64,000 nt of DNA from Trogon surrucura. Its lineage: Eukaryota > Chordata > Aves > Trogoniformes > Trogonidae. This document shows, piece by piece, positions 14,573 through 64,000 of the stretch. The stretch covers positions 8,421,191 to 8,485,190 of the forward strand of contig CM036628.1 in assembly GCA_020746105.1 (NCBI GenBank), read 5' to 3'. The position numbers and the translations under genes are program-made. Below the pieces are notes generated by a model. That model was not told the origin of the DNA. It made no database searches and was given only the letters and a program-made list of their open reading frames with translations. Positions within the stretch are counted from its first letter, which is position 1, and each line of letters begins with the position of its first letter.

Positions 14573-16510
14573 AGTGTCATCATTTACAGCCATGGTAAAT
14601 TGCAAGAATTCAACAACTGCACTCCAAAATTAATTGAAGTGACAGCAATTCCATTTTTTCTTCCATCCAAGATATTTAAAAGAAACTCCATATTTAAGTC
14701 AATCTAAATTCTCAGTAGCCTGTACACAGCTTTTGCTATTGTTTCCGCAGGAGGAACCAGCTGTAGTGCAGTAAAAGCAAATACTGACACTTAACATTCC
14801 TTTAGGGTTAGTGGCTGAATACCTGGCCATAGGGGATAGCTAAGACTTGAGTTTAAAATCCCCTTACATGACTCAGCAGTTGCTCAGTCTGAGTACCTGT
14901 TGTGTAGCAGCAGTAGGAGTGACTAAGTTCACACACACCAGTTTCACTAGGGAACCTCATTTATTTCTTATCAAAGCCGTTTCAGAGGCCGTTGCTTAAA
15001 TATCTTACTGGTCAGTTTATTCTGAGGCTACTAGCAATGCCACTTCTTAAAGAAAACCACTCCAGCTATCAGGGCTAATAAGTCTGTGCAGGACATGCAA
15101 AATGGATGCGAGTAGTTCTATGTAAGATTGATCATGCAGTTCTGCAGGATTGGGCTACATCCTGCATGTACAGGCACCTGCAGCCACACTAAACTGCCAG
15201 ACTCCTTAATTCACAAGAGCAAAATGAAAGTAAAGAAGCATCAAGATAATGAAAAATTATTCCTAAACTCAGAATTGGAAAACACTTTTATAATCTTTTC
15301 AGTTGCACATTGAAATTTAGAAGGATCGTTTTTGACTCAGATGTGGGAGGTGAGAGTTCTGTAACAAGTAGTTTCGAGATAAAGACAAAAGTCACCTTAC
15401 AGATTGTCAAAATTAGGAAATGGGTTAAAACTACTCTTACTTCCATACCTGAAAGTCACAATTTTACCTCATTTTCTTAGCAAGAGAAATTTCAAAGGCA
15501 AACAACAAAAGGAGAATTTTGAAACATGTAATGGTGTAAAGACACACAGAAGAGACATCCTCAACTAAAGATACAATTGAAAAGCACAGCCACATTAATT
15601 AAGTTCTCCTGCCAGCAACACGAATCTATGTAGACATGCTTCTGGGGGAAAAAAAGCCACCAATGTTGTGTGCGACTGGTTTGTATTTCTGTTTCCAGTA
15701 TCATTTTTATCTATCGGTAAGTAGTGTCCTTGAAAACTTAATTACAGATTAGTTTATGCTCAATGCATAAAGATGTTTTTACTTGAATCTCTTCACAGCA
15801 ATACTAGGGAGGTACCAGTCAGCCATTAGTAACAAGCAGACTTCAAGATACTGGGCAGCAAAATAACTTTCTGAAGACTAAGCTTGCAAGTTGTTTTTCT
15901 GAATTCTAATTGCTTCCTAAAGGAGCAATTATCAGGCATTATTTGTGTTACAAATTCCCTACGTTAAGAGTCCTGCTGTTTTTCTGAGTAGTCTGAGTTA
16001 AACTGCAACTTCTAGAAAAGGATTTATCGCAGTGCTTGATTTTGTATGATCCAAGAGCAAGATTAAACAAAGTCCTATAGAAGTAAAGATTTTTTCCTCA
16101 TGCTACACAATCTTCCTAATAACAGGAAAGGAAGACAGAACAAGCATTAATATTAAAGTTGGAAAAAACAAAAAGAAGTTGAAGCATAGTAATGTGTGCT
16201 TAGTGTCATCCAACAGCACCCCTAGACTTACGTCTAGCAAGTAAGCCAGCATGTCAGCCAAGTTCAGACTTCCTTAAAATTGAACCTATTCAGCAGCTTT
16301 TCAGAAGACAGTTAAGTTCCTGAAGCCTCTGTTGCAAAACTAGTCTCAAAAAGCTGAAATTACTCAATACTTAGACCTTCTTACCAAAATTACACTTGAG
16401 AAAAGATCCGGTTTATCTTGTTAACACTAATCAAAATTTGGTCAAGAAATAGATGTAAACAAGGATAATACATTTAAGGCTTAGAAAGAACACTGATAAA
16501 TTCACCCCTG

Positions 16511-45378
<28,868 letters not shown>

Positions 45379-45605
45379 ACACTTTTAGATTGAAACCTTA
45401 CAGAAGAGATCTGGAACCCTTGGCACTTTCTGTGAATGGCAAAGCAGGAGACCAGCACCACGTTGCCTGTCTGAACTGCAACACAGCATTTATGATGTCT
45501 GCTGTAAATATTTTTTTCAATTTAAGTGTTAAAAGCACAAATTCTTTTCATAAGATGTAGGAAAATAAAAAAAAAATAAATCCAAAAACATATAATGCTG
45601 TGGGC
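45379..45605 (+). terminator. COMMD5: COMMD5 3' UTR and poly(A) signals
   Basis: The UTR is about 220 nt. Two AATAAA hexamers lie at 45564-45569 and 45575-45580 in an A-rich tract. The cleavage site should fall near 45,590-45,605, immediately before the solo LTR that starts at 45619. Confidence 0.8.
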
Positions 45606-45618
45606 ATTTTTGCATGAT

Positions 45619-46802
45619 TGTCGTGGGTTGACCCTGGCCAGCCGCCAGGTACCGACACAGCCGCTCACTCACTCCCCCCTTCACTGCTGAACAGGGGGAG
45701 AAAATATTTTCAAGGGCTCAGGGTTTGAGATAAGGACAGGGAGATCACCCTCATTTACCGTCTCGGGCAAAACAGACTCAGTTTTGGGGAAATTAGGTAC
45801 ATTTATTAAAAGAACTAATCAGAGAGGAGTAGTGAGAAGTAAGAAAGAGCAAACAAATCTTAAACAGAACACCTTCCCCCCATCCCTCCCTTCTTCCCGG
45901 GCTTAACATCAATCCCGGTTTCTCCACCTCCTCCCCCCGAGCGGCGCAGGGGGACAGGGAATGGGGGCTGCGGTCAGTTCATCCGACGTTGGTTCCACCG
46001 CTTCTTCACTCCGGGGGAGGACTCTTCACTCTTCCCCAGGGCCACTGTGGGGTCCCTCTCACGGGAGACAAGCTTCACGCTCTCTTCTCCGCGTGAGTCG
46101 TCCCACGAAGGGCAATTCATCAACTTGCCCAACGTGAGACACCTCACGAGGGGCAGCCCACCCCTCGTGAGTCTGAGGCGCAGTCCTTCGGGGGAAACTG
46201 CTCCAGCGTGAGCCACCCACAACGTCCCAAAAGTCCCACCAGCCAACCTGCTCCAGCGTGGGCATTCCCTCTTCCACGGGCTACAGGTTCCGGCAGCAAC
46301 TCGCTCTGATGTGGGCTTCCCACGGGCTACAGTCCCCTTTCAGGCATCCACCCACACGGCGTGGAGTCCTCGGTGGACATCTATGCGGTGATCCTCACGG
46401 TGGACCTCTGCACCTCGCCCATGGGCTGCAGGGGGACAACCCGCTTCACCATGGTCTTCACCACGGACCCGGGGGACTCCTTCTGCTCCGGCGCCTGGAG
46501 CTCATCCTCCCCGCCCCTCCTTCTTCACTGACCTTGGTGTCTGCACAGATTCTCACTCCTCCATCTCTGTGCCAGCTGTTAATGGCGCAGTTCTTTTTCC
46601 CGTTCTTAAATATGTTTTTTCACAGAGGCGTTCCTCTGCTATCACCTTACTGATAGGCTCAGCCTTGGCCAGCGGCGGGTCCCTCTTTGTAGCCGGCTGG
46701 CATTGGCTCTATCAATCTTGGGGAGCTTCTCGCAGCTTCTTACAGAAGCCACCCTGCAGGTCCCCCCCCGCCGCCGAAATCTGGCCAGGCCAAACCAAAA
46801 CA
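45619..46802 (-). mobile_element. Solo LTR with 5-bp target duplication
   Basis: A 1,184-bp unit begins TGTCGTGGGTTGACCC and ends ACCAAAACA, flanked by exact ATGAT copies at 45614-45618 and 46803-46807. It has no internal retroviral coding. Its start resembles an LTR family that I recognise as widespread in neoavian genomes; I cannot name the family precisely. It contains the repeated modules CTGCTCCAGCGTG (46198 and 46248) and CACGGGCTACAG (46275 and 46321). An AATAAA is present on the minus strand near 45,800, which suggests minus orientation, though this is uncertain. Open frames inside it are not genes. Confidence 0.9.
46143..46171. repeat. Perfect 11-bp inverted repeat inside the solo LTR
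   Basis: CTCACGAGGGG (46143-46153) and CCCCTCGTGAG (46161-46171) are exact reverse complements with a 7-nt loop. It could form a stable hairpin in the LTR transcript. Confidence 0.85.
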
Positions 46803-46807
46803 ATGAT

Positions 46808-47284
46808 TCATCAAAACATTTTTTAAATAACTGTCTTAATAGATGTAGCAGTCATTTATTTCTGATTATGATTCATCACTCTAATTATTTTTGAAAGCCT
46901 GCTACCGGAAGCCCCACCAATGTGTATCATAAGAAAGCTCTGCAATATTTCAAATAAAAAATAAAATAAACACTTCTGTGCGCTAGTATGACAAACGTGA
47001 ACTCGGGTTTTGCATTAGTAAAATTGCTGTCTGGCTTCTTACAAAGTGACTGAGGTACAGCTACACATAATTATAGGCTAATTTTGAAGAAAATTGGAAG
47101 TCTGTGGATCAAGGAAGAAGTATCAGCTGAGCTTCCAGAACTAATTCCATGGAATTGCAGAAGCAGAAAGGTGCAATCTCCGTCTTTATCTGGTTGATCA
47201 GAATGGGCTAAATAGCAGTAATCTCGTAGATTTCTAACCGGAAACGCTGCCTGCTGTTGTTTCATGTGTTTCCTATATGTTTGA
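46808..47284. other. Spacer between solo LTR and CR1
   Basis: About 480 bp of AT-rich DNA downstream of COMMD5. Nothing recognised. Confidence 0.5.
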
Positions 47285-47715
47285 ATCATAGAATCATTAA
47301 GGTTGGAAAAGACCTAAGGTTGGAAAAGATCATCAAGTCCAACCATCAACCCAACACCACTGTGACCACTAAACCATGTCCTGAAATGCCACATCTACAT
47401 GTTTTTTGAATGCCTCCAGGGATGGTGACTCCCACCACTTCCCTGGACAGCCTGTTCCAATGCTTCACCCCTTTTTCAGTAAAGAAATGTTTCCTAATAT
47501 CTAAACTAAACCTTCCCTGGCGCAACACAAAGCCATTTCCTCTCCTATCGCTAGTTACTTGGGAGAAGAGACTGACCCCCACCTCACTACAACCTCCTTC
47601 CAGGTAGTTGTAGAGAGTGATAAGGTCTCATCTCAGCCTCCTCTTCTCCAGACTAAAAAATCCCAGTTTCCTTGGCCTCTCCTCATAAGACTTCTCCAGA
47701 CTCTTCACCAGCTTC
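47285..47715 (-). mobile_element. CR1 fragment downstream of COMMD5
   Basis: About 430 bp, minus strand; the right border is not sharp. Near the tail a 17-bp segment is doubled (47299-47315 and 47316-47332, starting AAGGTTGGAAAAGA), a local tandem duplication not usual for the CR1 end. Confidence 0.9.
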
Positions 47716-50700
47716 AAATCACCTGACTTCCTACTGGGCAGAAACCTCTGGCATTGCAATGATAATGAACCTCAGGAGGCAATAAGTTCGTAGACCACTA
47801 CAGCTACGTTCTCGTCAATAGTGTGACCATCAACGAGTCTGCAGGGACTCAAAGGCCTGATCCTTGCAAAACCTGCCCAGAGAGGTGTCCCAGCTCAGGG
47901 GGGAGATACTGGGTCACACAGTCCCGGAGAGCCCCAAAGGCCAGATCGTAATTTACAGGATCTCAAGACAATTGGCTTTGGTCAGTATTCTCCATTCTGG
48001 CCACAACTCGTGCTGAGTCATTCTGACAGACATTCTGGCTCAGGGGTGGCCAGAGTGCCTGACACCGAACCACTGGGCTTGTAACCGATGGCTCCGTGGG
48101 GCTTATCCTGAGAGCTCCGCATGGCCCAGACCGCCACAACCATGCACACTGAGGGGTACTTGAACACTTGGCATTTTCATTCTGCTGTACTTAGGAGTTA
48201 ATTTGAGGTTTCCTTCTCACAGATCAGCTTTCCAATAAAACAGCAGTTGTCACCAAAATGGCTAGTGGGTAGTTCTTCGGTTTTGATAAAATAGGAGCCT
48301 TCAGATTACTGTCGGGTTTCTCAAAATGTCATGGTGAAATATGCATTAAATATTTAACACTGAAATATCTTCTTACTTCACAATTAAAATACTCTGGAAT
48401 TTGAATTCCAGACCGTAGTCCTCTCATTCCAATCCAGAACAAAAGCAACCTTCTAAGAATCTGGGTACGTCTGAACAGAAAAGATTTTACTCAACACCAG
48501 GTTTGGTTACCCTTCGAGGACACGCTGAATCCCCCTTTCTGTATCGCACGGTGAAAGACACGACTCAAATGGGGTGCTCGCTCTGTCGGTCCTGATCTGT
48601 CAAGCTGATCACTAGTCAGTCGCGCGTTAGGAAGACAGGAGGAGGTCTGCATGGGAAGGGCACTGCTTTTCTTCTTATTACACATTGTTCGCAGACCAAG
48701 AGGTGACAAGGTCCTTCCACTAGTTCTACTGGGAGATTTCCCTGAAAAACAGACCCCAGTGACCCAGTTGCTTTCTCTGTTTGATGGTCTCTCTATTTAA
48801 ACTGGATAATCTATTTGTGTATGTCTTACTATTAGCCATTTTCTAACCATGGCATATGAATGTAAATTTCTCCACTACACTTTTTCTTTCATTTCCTTTA
48901 TAGTATATGGGACATTGTGCCTTTTCTTCCAATACTAATGTGTCAAAACATATTCAAAATAGAATATGAATATAAATCACATGTGCCTAACAGCAGAGAT
49001 GCCTAGTGGAGTAGTCACAGTAGGCAGAATGCGAACAGAGAGTTAAAGATAGTTGCCAGAAATCATTCAGAGATTCACTGGCAAAATAACACCAAGAACT
49101 CACACAACTTCACTTTGTGTGTTCCCTAACTGTAAGTTAATGCAGCTTCCTGATGTAATGGTCAGACCTCTCTTTAAATTTTTTTTAGTTGGCTCAACTC
49201 CATGGGCCATCAGTCCAAGTCTGTACTTTCCTGTTGACCATGAGAGCACGTGCAGAGCACTCGAAAATAAAAAGCCACCCGTGGCTGTATTTGTGATGTG
49301 ACTTTTCACATCCCTACTTCCAGCAGAGAAGGAGCACGACTAGTAGGTCAGGATTTCACACTTGGATTAATCATGTTTGAGAGCAGAAAGAAACAGGTTT
49401 GCTGGTTGTTTCTGTGGTCTCCAAGCGTGATGCAGCTGATAGCTCCAGAAGGCTGAAGAACGTAGCCATGCTCTCATACTGCCCGTTATGCCAGCCATTA
49501 ACTGCTGGAAGAAGACCAGTATTGTGCTCGTCATTAAAAGCAAGAAATTAAACCTCCCTTTGTAGAAGAGTCATATAAGGGAGATGTGCTTTTGCAGAGT
49601 GAGTCACCTCCTAGTTTTAACTTCTTCTAACTGAAGGATAAATCTGCTCTTGATCTCATGAACAATGCAGGTAGGTAGGGGGCTGGGGTTTTTTTTTCCT
49701 TTTTGCTTTTTCTTTTTTTTGCTTTCTAATCAATCACACCTCATGACCCACTGCTGCTCCAAATCCATGAATATATGTATGAAAATATGCTTTCAGGATG
49801 TGTTATGTAAAAACACCCCAGCATATCTAGATTGAGAACATACATTCAATTCACACAGCTGTTTTTGCTAAAATGGTCTTTGCAGAGCTGGGCCTGATGT
49901 CAGAATCAAATATTTTGCAGTTGTTTGACTTCTAGTGAACAGTAAATCAGTACCTTGGCTTTAAAATACTTTGCTGTTAGCAACTGTACAGCTCACTCTG
50001 TACCTGTCACACCCCACAGAGTACTAACATTTACCAAACACTGCACACACCAGGAACTAGCAGAGGCAGAACCAGCTGGTTTCCCCCCTCACAAGTCACA
50101 GAGTTGTTGCCCATAAGCCACCCATGATAAGGGCTTAACTGTTTTCCGGCTTTGGATAAAGGTCTGTGTTCTGAACCCTCCTAAGCATTCAGCTTCCACC
50201 ACGGGAGCAGTTCATTAAGCACAGTTGCCCTTTTCTCTTGAAATGTTCCAGCCACATCCCTGCTGGTGTAAGAGAACTCCCCGAAGTACATTTCACAGCG
50301 TTTGTTTGAGACTCATTTCAGTCCTGAGCAATCAGGCTGCCAGCTAGCCCTGCAGATGCTTTCATACATCGTAAATAGAAACCGTGCAAGTTCCTTTCAG
50401 AGCACAAATGCCGATTACGTTTTCTACGATAATCTAGTTCCATTTCGTATCTTGAATTTATGCGCTGCAAGAAACCTTCCATTTACACCGTGACTTATCT
50501 CTTTAAGTGTCTGCTCTGTAGCTATGTAAATACTGGTGGCGTATCCCTGATAGAGAGATTGCCATTGCATCGCTACTGGTAACCAGCGGTTATGTCACTT
50601 TCCCTCGCTTGAATAGGCTTTGACTCATAGTGGTTTTCAGGACAATGGTTATAAAATAACACACTGAGGGGTTGCCGAGACCATAGTTTTGCAATAGAGA

Positions 50701-51430
50701 CAACTGCCGACCTCAAGGCTACAGAAAGCAATTTTTTTTCCCCTTTTTTGTTAAGGGTTTTGTTCTTTTATAGTATGAGTTTTTCTTGCATGGAAGTTTG
50801 GAAAACAAGAATTCTGTGTTAGCAAGCTTGAGCCTGGTGGGAAAACCCCGCATTTTTGAGCACAAACACCAATTCTTTCTAATGGTTCTGAAGCATTGCT
50901 TAACTGAAATTTTAACTGCTTCAGCTGTCCTACCTTTCTGTGAATTATTTGATGGCAGGCTGTGCCATACTTTGGATGACTTACGTGATGGCAGGAAGAA
51001 CTACTGAAACCAGCAGTTATTCTATCAACCTTTTTCTAATTAAAGGACTCCCCTGGGAACAACAGTTAGATGTTGGTTTGGGTTTGGTGTTTTGTTTGGT
51101 TTTTGGGGTTTTGGGGGTCTAAGAGCCCTAGAGACTGGGGCCAAATCTCTGGCAGGTGCAACATATATACGCATCATAGGAATCAAAGACACTTGAGAGG
51201 TCTGACGGCTGCCTTCTGTTTCCAGGTATATATGTGAGACCTTTTGTACGAGCTTAAGGATTGCCTACACATGGACACGTAATCATCACAACCTTGGCCC
51301 TCATTATTAAAGTGTGTACTATTAAGAGTTAAGATCCTCATTTCACGTGGCTTTAAATCAGTTTTTCACTTCCAGTCCAAGTTCTCTGAACTTTCTCAAG
51401 TATTCTCTCGCAGCAGGGTCTCACAAAGGC
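47716..51430. other. Intergenic stretch before LONRF3
   Basis: No gene recognised. The part at 47,760-48,150 is GC-richer and may be an old unclassified repeat. A G/T-rich tract at 51,072-51,119 has several G runs. Open frames of 60-82 codons look random. Confidence 0.5.
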
Positions 51431-52011
51431 GACATCACTTCTCCTTCCTTCCACCGGTCAGGCCCCACGGGCACGGCTTGTTCCCCAACACCGGCTTCGC
51501 TCGCACGGGCTGAGCTGGGGACTCCACACACCCTCCCGAGGTTTCTTTTGCATCACCGCAACTACCAACGCGCCAGACCCGGGAGCGGATCCAGCCTCTC
51601 GCCGAGGTGTCGCCGCGGACCGGCGGCTCAGACGTTCGCTCCGAAGCTCGGTGCTCCCGGGCGGGGAGCGGCGGGTGCCTTCGCCCGGTGCCCGGCTCCG
51701 CCAAACCCCGCAGAAACACACGCCGGTCCGGGCTGCCAGGGAACAGCGCGACCACCGCGCTGGGGTGGGGCGGACTGTGCCGACGCCCGCCGAGGCGGAC
51801 CCGCCTCCGCGCCCGACGAGACTCTCGCACCGACCCGGCCCGGCGCGGCCTGCCCGCTGCTGACAGGGCACCCCCACCCCGGGGCTCCCCATGGGGACAG
51901 CACCAGGTTCCCCGCACCCTCACAGGGCCCCAGGTAGAGCTCCGGGCGGTGGCGGCTGCCTCCCGCACCAGCACCGAGGCCGGGACCCGCGGCCGGCGGG
52001 CGGGCCCCCTC

Positions 52012-52040
52012 GCCGGGCCGGGCCGGGCCGGGCCGGGGGC
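52012..52040. repeat. GGGCC tandem repeat
   Basis: About five consecutive GGGCC units in the LONRF3 promoter, just before the dyad. Such runs are prone to length change and G-quadruplex formation. Confidence 0.75.
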
Positions 52041-52052
52041 CGCTGTGGGCGC

Positions 52053-52078
52053 GTTACAAAACCGCCTGGTTTTGTAAC
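52053..52078. promoter_or_regulatory. Perfect 11-bp dyad upstream of LONRF3
   Basis: GTTACAAAACC (52053-52063) and GGTTTTGTAAC (52068-52078) are exact inverted copies around GCCT, 55 bp upstream of the TATA box. It is an AT-rich island within very GC-rich DNA. It looks like a site for a dimeric factor; I cannot name the factor. Confidence 0.6.
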
Positions 52079-52094
52079 AACCTGCGGGCGCTGC

Positions 52095-64000
<11,906 letters not shown>

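Larger units (their letters stand above)
11891..16510 (-). other. FAM199X: FAM199X 3' UTR and downstream flank, end not fixed
   Basis: The 3' UTR starts at 16510 and runs towards lower coordinates. On the minus strand, AATAAA hexamers lie at 14965-14960, 12880-12875, 12169-12164 and 11896-11891. None is decisive without transcript data, so the lower edge given is only the farthest candidate. If one of the distal signals is used, the UTR would include the CR1 fragments at 14,060-14,570 and 13,078-13,232. No open frame in this stretch looks coding. Confidence 0.4.

Noticed and set aside
51072..51119. G/T-rich tract as telomere-like repeat
   Set aside because: The units are irregular and do not match TTAGGG. 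Similar G/T tracts are common in bird DNA.

Overview
The window is from a bird genome. Six remnants of CR1 LINEs carry the C-terminal part of the CR1 ORF2 protein, there is a betaretrovirus-like provirus and a solo LTR of a family I associate with neoavian genomes, and the three protein-coding genes have avian-sized introns and GC-rich first exons. All three genes are recognisable vertebrate orthologues, and I rebuilt them exon by exon. Every intron is GT-AG and every exon phase agrees.

Layout. From 1 to about 16,500 there is no recognisable protein-coding gene: AT-rich sequence, three CR1 fragments and, at its right end, the 3' UTR of FAM199X. FAM199X (minus strand, six coding exons, 24,400 down to 16,511, 383 aa) starts in a CpG island. 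COMMD5 (plus strand, seven coding exons, 24,616 to 45,378, 227 aa) starts from the same island, with the two ATGs 215 bp apart and diverging. COMMD5 intron 4 holds a 3.27-kb provirus (35,099-38,366) with 6-bp target duplications. A 1.18-kb solo LTR with a perfect 5-bp duplication lies just beyond the COMMD5 poly(A) signals. After a gene-free stretch with another CR1, a second CpG island carries a TATA-containing promoter and LONRF3 (plus strand, eight coding exons seen, 52,291 to the window edge, 512 residues). LONRF3 is cut by the window end before its LON domain.

Function. The three genes are not known to share a pathway. FAM199X is a conserved vertebrate protein of unknown role. COMMD5 is a subunit of the Commander endosomal recycling complex. 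LONRF3 is a RING-TPR-LON protein, probably a ubiquitin ligase. The most interesting large-scale point is synteny. As I recall, FAM199X and LONRF3 are both on Xq in human while human COMMD5 is on 8q24.3, largely or wholly in one coding exon. A seven-exon COMMD5 sitting between FAM199X and LONRF3 suggests this bird locus keeps the ancestral copy, and that mammals may have moved the gene off the future X by retroposition.

I found no CRISPR arrays, prokaryotic elements, tRNA or rRNA genes, and no clear undescribed multi-gene system. The odd items are mobile-element structures, promoter dyads, a possible alternative LONRF3 exon and a possible intronic poly(A) or retroposed fragment.
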